Source of the DNA: Mucilaginibacter psychrotolerans
GTDB taxonomy: Bacteria; Bacteroidota; Bacteroidia; Sphingobacteriales; Sphingobacteriaceae
Assembly: GCF_004519315.1 (NCBI RefSeq)
Contig: NZ_SOZE01000028.1
Span: 1 to 64,000 of the forward strand
Reading direction: 5' to 3'
Length of the DNA stretch: 64,000 bases
Each line of letters begins with the position of its first letter. The stretch's first letter is position 1. This document shows, piece by piece, positions 42,935 through 51,728 of this stretch. The translations under genes and the position numbers were made by a program. Below the pieces are notes generated by a model. The model ran no database searches, was not told where the DNA came from, and worked only from the letters and a program-made list of their open reading frames with translations.

Positions 42935-44410
42935 CTATAATTCTTTCCTCAACCTTGCCACGGGGATATTCATTTGTTCGCGGTATTTGGCTACGGTGCG
43001 TCGGGCTATATTATATCCCGCATCTTTTAGTATGTCTGTCAGTTTTTCGTCGGCAAGGGGGTGGCGTTTGTCTTCCTGCCCAATGTGCTCTTCCAGTATT
43101 TTTTTAACCTCTTTGTTAGATACCTCTTCGCCGCTTTCGGTTTGGATAGCTTCGCTAAAGAACGATTTCAGCAGGAATGTGCCATGCTCGGTTTGTACAT
43201 ATTTGGAGTTGGCCACACGCGATACGGTAGAGATATCCATGCCAATACGGTCGGCAATATCTTTCAAGATCATCGGCTTCAGGTTCTTGTCGTCGCCGGT
43301 TAAAAAGAAATCGTACTGATACTGCATTATCGCGTTCATGGTTTTCAGCAGGGTTTGCTGGCGCTGCTTAATGGCATCAATAAACCATTTTGCCGAATCG
43401 AGCTTCTGCTTCACAAATTGTACCGCCTCTTTCAGTTTCTTGTCTTTTTGCGATGCCTTATCGTAATGCTGAAACATCTCCTGGTACGAGCGGCTTACCT
43501 TTAGCTCGGGCGCGTTCTTGCTGTTTAGCGTTAGTATCAGCATGCCATCGTTGTTGCTGATGTGGAAATCGGGTATCACCTGCATTTGCTTGGTGCTTAC
43601 CTCATTGCTATCGCCCGGCTTAGGGTTTAACTTTAGTATCTCGGCAACAACGCCGCGCAACTCTATCGAGTTCATGTTCAACACCCGCTCCAGTTTATCG
43701 TAATGCTTACGGGTAAACTCGTCCAGGTAATCTTCAACTATGATGATCGCTTTTTTTACGATAGGGTCGTTAACGTCTTTTTTGCGGAGTTGTATCAGCA
43801 GGCATTCCTGAAGGCTGCGGGCACCCACACCCGGCGGGTCGAAGCTTTGGATCACCTTCAGCATATCTTCCACTTCCTCATCTTCGGCCATCACGTTTTG
43901 CGAAAAGGCCAGGTCGTCGGTAATGTTCATGATGGGGCGGCGCAGGTAGCCATCGTCATCAAGGCTGCCGATGATCTGCTTGCCTATAGCAAAATCTTTA
44001 TCTGATACAGGGAGCAGGTCCAGTTGCGATTGCAGGCTCTCGAAGAACGAGCTTTGCACAGCAATGGGTATTTCCTTGCGTTCGTCTTCATCTTCGCCGT
44101 TTTGGTCGTAACGCGAGCCGTAATCGTTCACGTTATCCTCCTGCAGGTAATCGTCTATATTAAACTCATCCATCTCTCCGCGCTCTTCGTCGGCGTTGAA
44201 CTTATCTTCATCGGGGTCGCGGTCGGGGTATAGTTCCTCGGGTTCGTTTATGTTAGTCAGGCTTATATCTTCAAGCGCAGGGTTTTCTTCCAGTTCTTCT
44301 TTTATACGGGTATCTAACGATACCGTAGGCACCTGCAACAGCTTAATAAATTGTATTTGCTGCGGCGAAAGTTTTTGTAAAAGTTTTTGTTGGAGGTTCT
44401 GTTTAAGCAT
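42935..44410 (-). CDS. rpoN: RNA polymerase sigma-54 factor
   Basis: 491 residues, normal for sigma-54. Region I opens MLKQNLQQKLLQKLSPQQIQ with the Gln/Leu-rich activator-interaction segment (IKLLQVPTVSLDTRIKEEL). Region II is acidic (residues about 60-110). The core-binding part contains DPPGVGARSLQECLLIQL, and the C-terminal RpoN box is ARRTVAKYRE, followed by the tail PVARLRKEL. It directs RNA polymerase to -24/-12 promoters that need an AAA+ activator. Own -7 box (TACTTTTG, 44425-44432) 14 bp before the start. Divergent from mscL. Confidence 0.96.
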   Translation of the reverse strand: MLKQNLQQKLLQKLSPQQIQFIKLLQVPTVSLDTRIKEELEENPALEDISLTNINEPEELYPDRDPDEDKFNADEERGEMDEFNIDDYLQEDNVNDYGSRYDQNGEDEDERKEIPIAVQSSFFESLQSQLDLLPVSDKDFAIGKQIIGSLDDDGYLRRPIMNITDDLAFSQNVMAEDEEVEDMLKVIQSFDPPGVGARSLQECLLIQLRKKDVNDPIVKKAIIIVEDYLDEFTRKHYDKLERVLNMNSIELRGVVAEILKLNPKPGDSNEVSTKQMQVIPDFHISNNDGMLILTLNSKNAPELKVSRSYQEMFQHYDKASQKDKKLKEAVQFVKQKLDSAKWFIDAIKQRQQTLLKTMNAIMQYQYDFFLTGDDKNLKPMILKDIADRIGMDISTVSRVANSKYVQTEHGTFLLKSFFSEAIQTESGEEVSNKEVKKILEEHIGQEDKRHPLADEKLTDILKDAGYNIARRTVAKYREQMNIPVARLRKEL

Positions 44411-44424
44411 AATTAAGACAAGGG

Positions 44425-44432
44425 CAAAAGTA
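44425..44432 (-). promoter_or_regulatory. -7 box of rpoN
   Basis: On the minus strand TACTTTTG matches TAnnTTTG and lies 14 bp before the start at 44410. No TTTG at -33 was seen. Confidence 0.45.
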
Positions 44433-44560
44433 CATCAATTACCTTAACTTATAAAATAAAGAAGTTGTAACCGGCGTAATGTTGTAAATGCGTTTTGTAT
44501 TAATTTGTTTGGAGGCAAAGTATAAATATTGATAACTTTAAAACTTATATATATTATATT

Positions 44561-44971
44561 ATGGGTTTCGTAAAAGAATTTAAAGAGTTTGCCGTAAAGG
44601 GTAACGTGATTGATTTGGCGGTGGGTGTTATCATTGGTGCTGCTTTTGGTAAAATAGTCACGTCTTTAGTGTCTGATGTGATCATGCCGCCAATTGGTTA
44701 TATCACCGGTGGTGTTGATTTTGCTGATAAGAAGATTGTCCTTACTCCCGCAGACGCTACAGCAAAAGTAACGGAAGTAGCTATTCATTACGGCTTGTTC
44801 ATCAATGCCATTATTCAATTTTTGATTGTTGCACTTTGCATATTTGTTGCAGTGAAGGCCATTAATTCCCTAAAAAAGAAAGAAGAAGCTGCACCTGCCG
44901 CGCCGCCCGCACCATCAAAAGAAGAAGTGTTACTTGCCGAGATAAGGGATATTTTGGCTGCTAAGAAATAG
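44561..44971 (+). CDS. mscL: Large-conductance mechanosensitive channel
   Basis: 136 residues. MGFVKEFKEFAVKGNVIDLA, followed by VGVIIGAAFGKIVTSLVSDV, is the N-terminal helix and pore-lining TM1 of MscL; IMPPIGYITGG starts the periplasmic loop; TM2 is FINAIIQFLIVALCIFVAV; the tail has a Lys/Glu and Ala/Pro-rich linker and a final coiled helix (KEEVLLAEIRDILAAKK). It forms a homopentamer that opens under high membrane tension and protects against osmotic downshock. A small membrane protein gene begins 6 bp after the stop. Confidence 0.96.
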   Translation: MGFVKEFKEFAVKGNVIDLAVGVIIGAAFGKIVTSLVSDVIMPPIGYITGGVDFADKKIVLTPADATAKVTEVAIHYGLFINAIIQFLIVALCIFVAVKAINSLKKKEEAAPAAPPAPSKEEVLLAEIRDILAAKK

Positions 44972-44977
44972 TTGGCC

Positions 44978-45361
44978 ATGCCGCCTTATTATAGCAAAGA
45001 GGACGAGAAGGTTTTGTGGTATATCTATCCCTCCATCATAATCGTTATTTTGGTTGCCTGCTATTTTTGTACGCAATATAACGACAAGCAGGTTGAAAGC
45101 AGGTTAACTAAAGAGGGTATAACGGTGTATTGCCGTATTGATTCCGTTTATGAATGGAGTAATTCCAAGCGGACGGAATATCATGTTGTGGTGGATTATA
45201 CCCGTTTAGGAAACAATCAGCGGCTTGATTTGGAAGTTGACTATAAGGATTTTATATCGGGCAAGTATAGCGATACACTAATTTTAAAGCGCCTGCCTAA
45301 TAATGATGCCCCCAGCTATATGAAGGTGTCGGGTTTTAGAGGTTATAGGGTAGGCTATTAA
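44978..45361 (+). CDS. Small membrane protein, DUF3592-like
   Basis: 127 residues from ATG 44978; the frame also offers a TTG two codons earlier, directly after the mscL stop. One membrane helix near the N-terminus (IYPSIIIVILVACYFCTQY) leads to a C-terminal beta domain (GITVYCRIDSVYEWSNSKRT, EYHVVVDYT...LEVDYKDF) that resembles DUF3592-type domains. Function unknown. Likely co-transcribed with mscL (6-bp gap). Confidence 0.7.
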   Translation: MPPYYSKEDEKVLWYIYPSIIIVILVACYFCTQYNDKQVESRLTKEGITVYCRIDSVYEWSNSKRTEYHVVVDYTRLGNNQRLDLEVDYKDFISGKYSDTLILKRLPNNDAPSYMKVSGFRGYRVGY

Positions 45362-45366
45362 ACCAA

Positions 45367-45711
45367 ATGACAACGACAGTAATGTTGCGCCAAACGGCAC
45401 TTTCCCTGCCAGCTGTAACGGAAGAGCCGCACTTCGATAAAATATCGTTCAAAATAGCTAAAAAAATATTTGCCACGCTGAACGAAATGGCAAACCGTGC
45501 CACGGTAAAGCTTTCTCCAGCCGATCAGGACATTTTTTGCCTGGCCGATAGTAATGGTGTTTACCCCGTACCTAACAAGTGGGGCAAACTTGGCTGGATG
45601 CACATCGACCTGGATATCGCCAAACCTGAAATGTGCGCAGCGTTATTAAAGGTAGCTTACTGCGAGGTAGCGCCTAAGAAATACGCGGTACTGATTAGTT
45701 TTGATGAGTGA
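45367..45711 (+). CDS. MmcQ/YjbR family protein
   Basis: 114 residues of the MmcQ/YjbR family: ALSLPAVTEEPHFDKISFKI, KIFATLNE, ATVKLSPADQDIF, and a GWMHIDLD segment near the C-terminus. The family adopts a CyaY-like fold and is often labelled DNA-binding, but its role is not established. Begins 5 bp after the previous gene, so it may belong to the mscL transcript. Its 3' flank is the heptamer repeat locus. Confidence 0.85.
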   Translation: MTTTVMLRQTALSLPAVTEEPHFDKISFKIAKKIFATLNEMANRATVKLSPADQDIFCLADSNGVYPVPNKWGKLGWMHIDLDIAKPEMCAALLKVAYCEVAPKKYAVLISFDE

Positions 45712-45723
45712 GGTTTAGTTAAT

Positions 45724-45867
45724 TAGAGGTTGGAGGTAAGAGATTAGGAAAAATGTGTCTGTGAAAAACAATACACTTTAATTGGAGTTCACCTCTAACC
45801 TCTAACCTCTAACCTCTAACCTCTAACCTCTAACCTCTAACCTCTAACCTCTAACTTAAAACTTAAA
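45724..45867. repeat. Inverted heptamer arms, (ACCTCTA)x9 on the right
   Basis: Left arm: TAGAGGT, TGGAGGT, AAGAGAT, TAGGAAA (45724-45751). Right arm: nine exact copies of ACCTCTA (45791-45853), then two ACTTAAA (45854-45867). The last heptamer contains the stop codon of the minus gene (45863-45865). ACCTCTA is the exact reverse complement of the first left heptamer. Copy number is likely to vary by slippage. Confidence 0.9.
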
Positions 45868-46735
45868 ACGTCTTCGGCAGCTTAGGGTCGGTGATAATAA
45901 TATAGTCGCCAAATTTGGCGTATTTGCTCCAATCGGGCTTGTCGAAGTTATCATCGGCGTAGGCCTGTACGTTCATTACCTTTATTTTAGGCGCGTACTT
46001 CTTTAGCTGCGCAACGGTACCCAGTTTCTCTTCGCTGTGGAAGCCACCGTTTACCTGCATTATCTTAAAATCTTTATGCGCTTTGTAGAATTTGGCAATA
46101 GAGTAGCCCATGGTAGCATCCCAAAGGTTTTGCGATTGGTACACATGCATCGGTCCGCCATGCCCGCCCATCACCTCGCCAAACTTATCATAATAGCGGC
46201 CGGTTGCGGTATCTATAGGTAGGGGTGGCAGCCAGCTTTTGGCAGTTGCATCCAGTTTTTGCAGGTCGCCCAGGCCAACGCGGGTAGTCATGTTGGTGTA
46301 GCGGGCAGGGGCGTTGGCTGCAATAACGGGCACTTGATTGTCTTTGGCAGCATCAACCATCGGGCGGTAATCTTTATAGTTTTTCCAGGCGCGGCCTTCG
46401 GTAATCAGGTTCTTCTCGCGGATAAAGCCGGCGAGGTATTCGTTCAATACCGTTTGGCAATCAGTTTGAAACATCTCCATTGATAGCGCTGTTTTGGCAG
46501 GATATTTAGCTACCAGCATCTTAAATAATACGGCCTCCAGGTAATGGCCCGTGCTATCATTATGCTCCTCGCCAAAGAAAAGCACATCGTTCTTCTCCAT
46601 ATCATTAATCACATCCTCCAGCGTAGCAGGGGCATTTTTGGCCGTATTGTATATTTTATAATGGGCGGCCATAGGGTCCTGACAAAAGGCGGTAAGCGGG
46701 AGCAATAAAAAAAGCAGGTAAGCAGTAAATTTCAT
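45863..46735 (-). CDS. ChaN-family lipoprotein/heme-binding-like protein
   Basis: 290 residues with a signal peptide (MKFTAYLLFLLLPLTAFCQ; the Cys in TAFC could be lipidated). The ChaN/Tiki-superfamily core is seen as VLFFGEEHNDSTGHYLEAVL, then ALSMEMFQTDCQTVLNEYL, VIAANAPARY and IMQVNGGFHSEEKLG, with conserved Glu/His residues that bind metal or heme in homologues. ChaN of Campylobacter binds heme; here iron or heme handling is inference. Divergent from rpmH. Confidence 0.88.
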   Translation of the reverse strand: MKFTAYLLFLLLPLTAFCQDPMAAHYKIYNTAKNAPATLEDVINDMEKNDVLFFGEEHNDSTGHYLEAVLFKMLVAKYPAKTALSMEMFQTDCQTVLNEYLAGFIREKNLITEGRAWKNYKDYRPMVDAAKDNQVPVIAANAPARYTNMTTRVGLGDLQKLDATAKSWLPPLPIDTATGRYYDKFGEVMGGHGGPMHVYQSQNLWDATMGYSIAKFYKAHKDFKIMQVNGGFHSEEKLGTVAQLKKYAPKIKVMNVQAYADDNFDKPDWSKYAKFGDYIIITDPKLPKTF

Positions 46736-46795
46736 GAGATAAGCGGCTATGTTAATATGTTAATAAATACGCGTTATCAAATAACAACATTTCTA

Positions 46796-46826
46796 TTTGA
46801 AAAAACTAAAAAATACGCTACATTTG
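46796..46826 (+). promoter_or_regulatory. Promoter of rpmH-rnpA-yidD
   Basis: TTTG (46796-46799), a 19-bp spacer and TACATTTG (46819-46826), an exact consensus match 52 bp before the rpmH start. Confidence 0.75.
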
Positions 46827-46878
46827 CACTCTTGTTTTTTAGGACGAAGATTAAGGATAATAAGAATAAAATATAGCC

Positions 46879-47037
46879 ATGAAAAGAACGTTTCAGCCCT
46901 CACAAAGGAAAAGAAGGAATAAACACGGTTTCCGTGAGCGCATGTCAACTGCTAACGGCAGAAGGATATTAGCAGCAAGAAGAGCCAAAGGCCGCAAAAG
47001 ATTGTCAGTTTCTGACGAGCGCACCCACAAAGCTTAA
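46879..47037 (+). CDS. rpmH: 50S ribosomal protein L34
   Basis: 52 residues beginning MKRTFQPSQRKRRNKHGFRE and followed by RMSTANGRRILAARRAKGRK, a highly conserved, very basic sequence. L34 is a structural protein of the large ribosomal subunit. The gene is short and easily missed; its identity is certain because rnpA follows 75 bp later, the universal order. A canonical promoter lies upstream. Confidence 0.98.
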   Translation: MKRTFQPSQRKRRNKHGFRERMSTANGRRILAARRAKGRKRLSVSDERTHKA

Positions 47038-47112
47038 TATACTGGTTGTTTTTCCTTTTAAATAAGGGGCCGAACCGGTTATAAGCTTAATTTAGGTTCA
47101 GCACTAACAACT

Positions 47113-47496
47113 ATGCATACTTTTAAAAAAGAAGAACGGTTATGTAACAAGAAGCTTATCGACGGGCTCTTTCATAACGGTTCTTCTTTTTTATGTTACC
47201 CTTTCAGGGCCTCCTGGAAGCCTGTAGATAATGCGCAGGAATTCCCTGTACAGGTAGTGTTTTCAGTATCGAAAAAGCGCTACAAGCGTGCTGTGGACCG
47301 TAATGTGATCAAACGACGCATGCGCGAGGCCTACCGCCTCAACAAACAAGCATATTTATACAATATATTAGGCGAAGCCGATAAACGTATTGTTTTGTCT
47401 ATTGGTTTCATTGGCAAAGAAATGGCCGATTATGCCCTTATGGAAAAGAAAATGCTTAAGCTTTTGGCGCAGCTTGGGGGGCAGGTAATTAAATGA
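47113..47496 (+). CDS. rnpA: Ribonuclease P protein component
   Basis: 127 residues. FHNGSSFLCYPFRASWKP, then VVFSVSKKRYKRAVDRNVIK and RRMREAYRLNK, contain the RNR signature (residues about 60-80) that binds RNase P RNA. The protein helps the RNA enzyme trim 5' leaders from tRNA precursors. Overlaps yidD by 4 bp (ATGA). Confidence 0.97.
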   Translation: MHTFKKEERLCNKKLIDGLFHNGSSFLCYPFRASWKPVDNAQEFPVQVVFSVSKKRYKRAVDRNVIKRRMREAYRLNKQAYLYNILGEADKRIVLSIGFIGKEMADYALMEKKMLKLLAQLGGQVIK

Positions 47497-47735
47497 AGTT
47501 TTTGTGGGATATATTTGTACGCCTTATTGGTAGTGTTTTTTTGCTGCTGATAAAGTTTTACCAGTACTTTATATCGCCTATAACCGGGGCATCTTGCCGT
47601 TATACACCCACCTGCTCGCAATACGGGGCAGAGGCCATCAAAAAATACGGACCATTTAAAGGCGGTTGGCTTACCCTAAAACGCATAGGCAGCTGCAACC
47701 CGTGGGGCGGCCACGGGCATGATCCGGTACCTTGA
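47493..47735 (+). CDS. yidD: Membrane protein insertion efficiency factor
   Basis: 80 residues: a membrane-associated N-terminus (FLLLIKFYQYFISP) followed by the YidD core ITGASCRYTPTCSQYGAEAI, then KKYGPFKGGWLTLKRIGSCN and PWGGHGHDPVP, with three conserved Cys. It assists insertion of membrane proteins by YidC/Sec. Overlaps rnpA by 4 bp, a linkage conserved in most bacteria. Confidence 0.97.
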   Translation: MKFLWDIFVRLIGSVFLLLIKFYQYFISPITGASCRYTPTCSQYGAEAIKKYGPFKGGWLTLKRIGSCNPWGGHGHDPVP

Positions 47736-47741
47736 GGTTGC

Positions 47742-47880
47742 TGAGTGGTAAATGGTTGAGTGGTGAATGGTTGGTGTTGCGGATTATTTGCACACTGCTT
47801 ATTTTTGCCAAAAACTCCACCAGTTTAATATCATCAGCTTTCAAACCACTCACCACCCACTAATCACCGCTCACTAAACA
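47742..47880. repeat. Inverted heptamer arms (TGAGTGG / CCACTCA) abutting the tsaB start
   Basis: Left arm: TGAGTGG, TAAATGG, TTGAGTGG (8), TGAATGG (47742-47770). Right arm: CCACTCA, CCACCCA, CTAATCA, CCGCTCA, CTAAACA (47846-47880), five heptamers that end exactly before the tsaB ATG at 47881. TGAGTGG and CCACTCA are exact reverse complements. Confidence 0.8.
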
Positions 47881-48558
47881 ATGACCATACTACAAATAGA
47901 AACAGCAACAACATCCTGCTCGGTAGCGTTAGCCCGGGATGGGCAGGTATTGGGCCTTAAAGAAATAGACCAGCGCAATATTCACGCCGAGGTAATAACG
48001 CTTTATATAGATGGCTTACTAAAGGATGCGGCCATAAGCTATGATGCTTTGGATGCTGTTGCAGTAAGCTGTGGCCCCGGTTCGTACACTGGCTTGCGCA
48101 TTGGTGTTTCTACCGCTAAAGGCTTATGTTTTGCGTTGGATAAACCACTGATATCGGTAGATACCCTGGCTGCTATGGGCAAGGGCATTGCAGATGCCGG
48201 AGGCGATATGCTATTATGCCCTATGATTGATGCCCGCCGCATGGAAGTGTTTACGGCTATATTTAATCAGCAGGGCGATATGGTTAAGCCCACCGCAGCA
48301 GAAATAATTGACGGGGATAGCTTTGCAGACTTGTTAGCCGATAATAAGATATTGTTTTTTGGCGATGGTGCAGAGAAATGCCGCGTAGCTTTAAGTGATA
48401 ACCCTAATGCCAATTTCCGTAGTGGCTTTGCCAATTCTGCGGCACACCTCACGGCTATAGCTGCAGAGAAATACCTTGCGAATGATTTTGTAGACGTGGC
48501 TTACTTTGAGCCTTATTACCTTAAAGATTTTATCGCCGGCAAAAAGGCGAACGCCTAA
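47881..48558 (+). CDS. tsaB: tRNA threonylcarbamoyladenosine biosynthesis protein TsaB
   Basis: 225 residues of the ASKHA fold: ILQIETATTSCSVALARDGQ at the N-terminus, AVSCGPGSYTGLRIGVSTAK (GPGSYTGLRxG motif), PLISVDTLAAM, and CPMIDARRMEVFTA. TsaB is a non-catalytic partner of TsaD in making t6A37 of ANN-decoding tRNAs. Its stop codon overlaps the stop of the convergent DUF5723 gene. A heptamer array touches its start codon. Confidence 0.95.
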   Translation: MTILQIETATTSCSVALARDGQVLGLKEIDQRNIHAEVITLYIDGLLKDAAISYDALDAVAVSCGPGSYTGLRIGVSTAKGLCFALDKPLISVDTLAAMGKGIADAGGDMLLCPMIDARRMEVFTAIFNQQGDMVKPTAAEIIDGDSFADLLADNKILFFGDGAEKCRVALSDNPNANFRSGFANSAAHLTAIAAEKYLANDFVDVAYFEPYYLKDFIAGKKANA

Positions 48559-49994
48559 TAGTCGTCGCCGCTACCAAACAGGCGGTTCCATATCCTGCGG
48601 ATGAAACCCGGTTTATTATCTATAGGTACATAACTGGCATTAAGCGGATGCTCTATCAACGGGCCGAATTTAAAGGCTGCGCCAAAGAAGATGTCTTCGC
48701 CTGTATAGGCCGCGTTACGGTTTATCTGGCCGTTGTTTTTGGCTGATGCCAATGCCAGTCTTGCGGTCGGTATCAATCTTTCGCTGCCGGCAAAAAACTC
48801 CACATTGGGTGTTTTTATCATAAACTGGCCGCCCACGCTTAATATTTTATAGTTATTGTAACTGGTAGTAAGTGTTACCGTGTAGTTTTTGTATTGCACA
48901 GGGTTTACCAGCGCCGCCGTTATACCATCAAAAAACACCTCCTTAGAAATGATAAACGTTGGCGAGTATTTATATTGGTTGTCATAGTCGAGCCAGTAGT
49001 TTTTGTTTGCGCTGATCTCAATTTTGCTGTTGGTGGGCGTAATAAAACCGCCGATCTTTTGATTGGTTTTGGTGATGTGCCTGGCTGCTTCGTAGATATT
49101 CCGCTCGCGCCGGTTCGACGAAAATTGAAATATGGTATCAGCAGCAGCAAAATTGTAGATGCTGGATCGGTTGCTCCAGTGTATAAACCCTAAATCCTTA
49201 AGGTTGAATTGCAGGTTGAATGCATCCCTTGTTCGCAACGATACGCCAAAACCAGCAGATAAGCCCGGATTGCGTAACGTCGGCAAAAAATCGCGTCCGG
49301 TGAACTCTCCGGGGTTATAGTTAAGATGATATCGGCCCCTCATAATAAGCAATGCCTGGTCGCCCGGTCGGTTTATGTCTAGCGAAGAGGATGTAGTTTC
49401 CAGCTTTTGATACCGGATACCCATTAGGGCACTAAGTTTTACGCCCAGCGCCAGTTTGCGGTTTATTTTTTCGCGGTAGGTAAAGCTAAGCTGGTGATAG
49501 GCCTGGTAAGTACCCTGGTTGTTGAAGATGTTATCGTAATGGTTGTCGGCAAAGGCATTTGGGCCGTTATACAAGGCGATGGTTTCGTCGCTGAAAAGGC
49601 CGCGGGCTTCCGCTTTGCTTTGTACCGATATGCCAATCTCGGCATTCCCCTCCAGGTTTGTAAATGCCTTGAACATCAACGAGTAATAATTGATGTTGCT
49701 GTTAAACCGGTTCATTTTGCCCTGGTTAAACGTTAGGTTGGTAGTGGTGTAATAGCCTAAAAACGCCCTCGATTTTAACGGTATCTGCGAATTACCTGTT
49801 AAAAACGTATTGGTAGACAAGTTAGGAAGAAAGAAGTTGAAAGCAAACTTACGGCTTGAATCGGGGATGAAGGTGCCGCGCGACGGATTCTCAAAGGAAT
49901 CGTACAAAGTACCGGTATTGTATTGCGAAAATTGTTGGCCGAAGGAGTGTACAGTAATTAACAGCAGGGGAAATGCTAATAAAATTTTCTTCAT
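48555..49994 (-). CDS. DUF5723-type outer-membrane barrel protein
   Basis: 479 residues from ATG 49994, which gives a signal peptide (MKKILLAFPLLLITVHSFGQ); the longer frame adds no leader. The body is made of repeated amphipathic beta strands with aromatic ends (FNFFLPNLSTNTFLTGNS; NLQFNLKDLGFIHWS; YTVTLTTSYNNYKILSVGGQ; FFAGSERLIPTARLALA), as in the DUF5723/PorP-like barrels of Bacteroidota. The C-terminus (GFIRRIWNRLFGSGDDY) is basic and then acidic, so it is not a normal barrel end. Function unknown. Follows the next-upstream minus gene by 123 bp. Confidence 0.8.
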   Translation of the reverse strand: MKKILLAFPLLLITVHSFGQQFSQYNTGTLYDSFENPSRGTFIPDSSRKFAFNFFLPNLSTNTFLTGNSQIPLKSRAFLGYYTTTNLTFNQGKMNRFNSNINYYSLMFKAFTNLEGNAEIGISVQSKAEARGLFSDETIALYNGPNAFADNHYDNIFNNQGTYQAYHQLSFTYREKINRKLALGVKLSALMGIRYQKLETTSSSLDINRPGDQALLIMRGRYHLNYNPGEFTGRDFLPTLRNPGLSAGFGVSLRTRDAFNLQFNLKDLGFIHWSNRSSIYNFAAADTIFQFSSNRRERNIYEAARHITKTNQKIGGFITPTNSKIEISANKNYWLDYDNQYKYSPTFIISKEVFFDGITAALVNPVQYKNYTVTLTTSYNNYKILSVGGQFMIKTPNVEFFAGSERLIPTARLALASAKNNGQINRNAAYTGEDIFFGAAFKFGPLIEHPLNASYVPIDNKPGFIRRIWNRLFGSGDDY

Positions 49995-50117
49995 AAATCG
50001 CTCTGAATTCTTTGCTCGCGTAAAAGCGGTTAAATATATAATATCCAATTTCACTTAGCGGTAACTGCGCTAAATAATTATGCTCTTTTAACGGGAATGC
50101 TGCTGCAAGGGTTGTAT

Positions 50118-51728
50118 TTATTGTTGGTTTTGGTCGCTTTTTGAACGAATAGTTGTGTCGGGTTGGTTCCGTAGCATGCAAAAGTTGGTGTAGAAATTAC
50201 CATCGGTGGCGGTAAACTGATACGATGCCGATTCGAAATTCAGCAGGGATAGTTTGTTGTTTTCGTAAGCATTCAAAACATTATCCTTTAGGTCGTTTTT
50301 CAATATCGCTCGGGCGTTTTTAAAATTGATATAGAACGTTACGTTGCTGCGCTCGGCCATCAGGTTATCAAAACGCTGGTATGAATCTGTTTTGCTCATG
50401 AACTTACGGTTAAGGTAACTATCGGCAAAGCTATCCAGTTCTTTAACGCTGTTGGCCAGCACCAGGTAGTTATCAAATATCCTGAAATATGGCCTGCGGA
50501 AGGCATTGAAGGCATCTCCGAACATAAAATAAGGCAGCTTGTTGTAATTTAATTCGCCGGTGTCATCGTTTATCATGGTACTGATATTGACCATAAAGGG
50601 GCGTAGTTTAGAGCCATCTTTTACGGTGATCAATGCAAATTTCTCACGATAGCGTGTAGTGACTACGGCAAATTCTTTGCCTAGCAGTTTGGTGAGTTCT
50701 GATTTCAGGTTAATGCCGGTCTCTGCTTTTACCCTTTTCAGGAGTGTGTCCCTGTCGGTTTTCAGCCCCGCTTTATCCTGAAAGTTGGTTAAATCGCCCA
50801 TGAATTTTTCCGGGTCGGATGCCGCCATATTAATAGTATAGGCGGTAGTAGATGGGAAAATCTCTTTCAGTTGGTTCTCTACAGGTGCCTGGCTTATAAA
50901 TAAGTTGAGGTAGCTGGCCGGTTTATTAGCATCGGTTTTGGTATAGCCATTAAACATCAGTGCATCTGCTTTATAATTGAGGTTGAGCGCGGCCGAAGCA
51001 GGCAGCAAGCGGAAGTTTTTGAAGATATCGTTGTTTTTAGTTTTGAAGAGCTTATCGAAAAGCGGCGATAGCTGGCTGTAATTGATGTAAAGGTTGGCCA
51101 GCGAATTGGAGTTTTGCTGATCGGGCAAAAGCAGGAAGGCCGATTTTTCCTTATCATTTTGCGGTGAGGCCACCTGTGCTATAAGTTCTTTAGAAAAACT
51201 TGCCGAGTAGATGTTTTCTTCGGTATTGAGGAGATAGAAGCGTTTTTTGAGCGATGCGAAGTAGATAATAAAGCCCCTTTTCTCGTTCATGGTAAACGAC
51301 GTGATGAGCATCCCCGTTTTTTTTTGTTTAGCCAGCGCATCCAAAATACTTATTTCAAAATCTTTCCCGGCCGCCGCAGTAAGCAACAGTTGGGGCCCCG
51401 CACCAGTATTGGGGTGTAATGAAAGGAACACATTGCTGCCCTCGAAGAATTGCTGCAGCGCTGCATTGCCGAAGAGCGTTTGGCGCACGGTATCCAGTTC
51501 GCTTATCGCTTGTTCGCCTATCAGGCTACCCAGTAAGGTGTTATCGGTAAAAATTTCATAAAAGCCTTTATCGTTACTGAACTCGAAAACGGCTACCGCA
51601 CTATCGGGTATGGTGCGCATAATGTTGCCCGCGTGTACGCCAGACGAGTTTAAGCTCTTAAAATACTTAATCGTAAGGTACCCGGTGCCCACAATCAGCA
51701 TTAGCGTAAATAGGATGAATCTTTTCAT
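50118..51728 (-). CDS. Membrane-anchored DUF3352-like protein
   Basis: 536 residues from ATG 51728 (MKRFILFTLMLIVGTGYLTI), an uncleaved-looking N-terminal helix without a clear Ala-X-Ala site. The periplasmic part recalls DUF3352: an opening IPDSAVAVFEFSNDKGFYEI, alternating beta/helix with blocks such as LGKEFAVVTTRYREKFALIT and YFRIFDNYLVLANSVKELDS, and a final FYTNFCML. No catalytic motif. A role in the envelope is inferred from the anchor only. May be co-transcribed with the DUF5723 gene. Confidence 0.7.
   Translation of the reverse strand: MKRFILFTLMLIVGTGYLTIKYFKSLNSSGVHAGNIMRTIPDSAVAVFEFSNDKGFYEIFTDNTLLGSLIGEQAISELDTVRQTLFGNAALQQFFEGSNVFLSLHPNTGAGPQLLLTAAAGKDFEISILDALAKQKKTGMLITSFTMNEKRGFIIYFASLKKRFYLLNTEENIYSASFSKELIAQVASPQNDKEKSAFLLLPDQQNSNSLANLYINYSQLSPLFDKLFKTKNNDIFKNFRLLPASAALNLNYKADALMFNGYTKTDANKPASYLNLFISQAPVENQLKEIFPSTTAYTINMAASDPEKFMGDLTNFQDKAGLKTDRDTLLKRVKAETGINLKSELTKLLGKEFAVVTTRYREKFALITVKDGSKLRPFMVNISTMINDDTGELNYNKLPYFMFGDAFNAFRRPYFRIFDNYLVLANSVKELDSFADSYLNRKFMSKTDSYQRFDNLMAERSNVTFYINFKNARAILKNDLKDNVLNAYENNKLSLLNFESASYQFTATDGNFYTNFCMLRNQPDTTIRSKSDQNQQ

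Noticed and set aside
45791..45853. Telomere-like ACCTCTA tandem
   Set aside because: It lies inside a normal chromosomal gene order between two genes, so it is not a replicon end.
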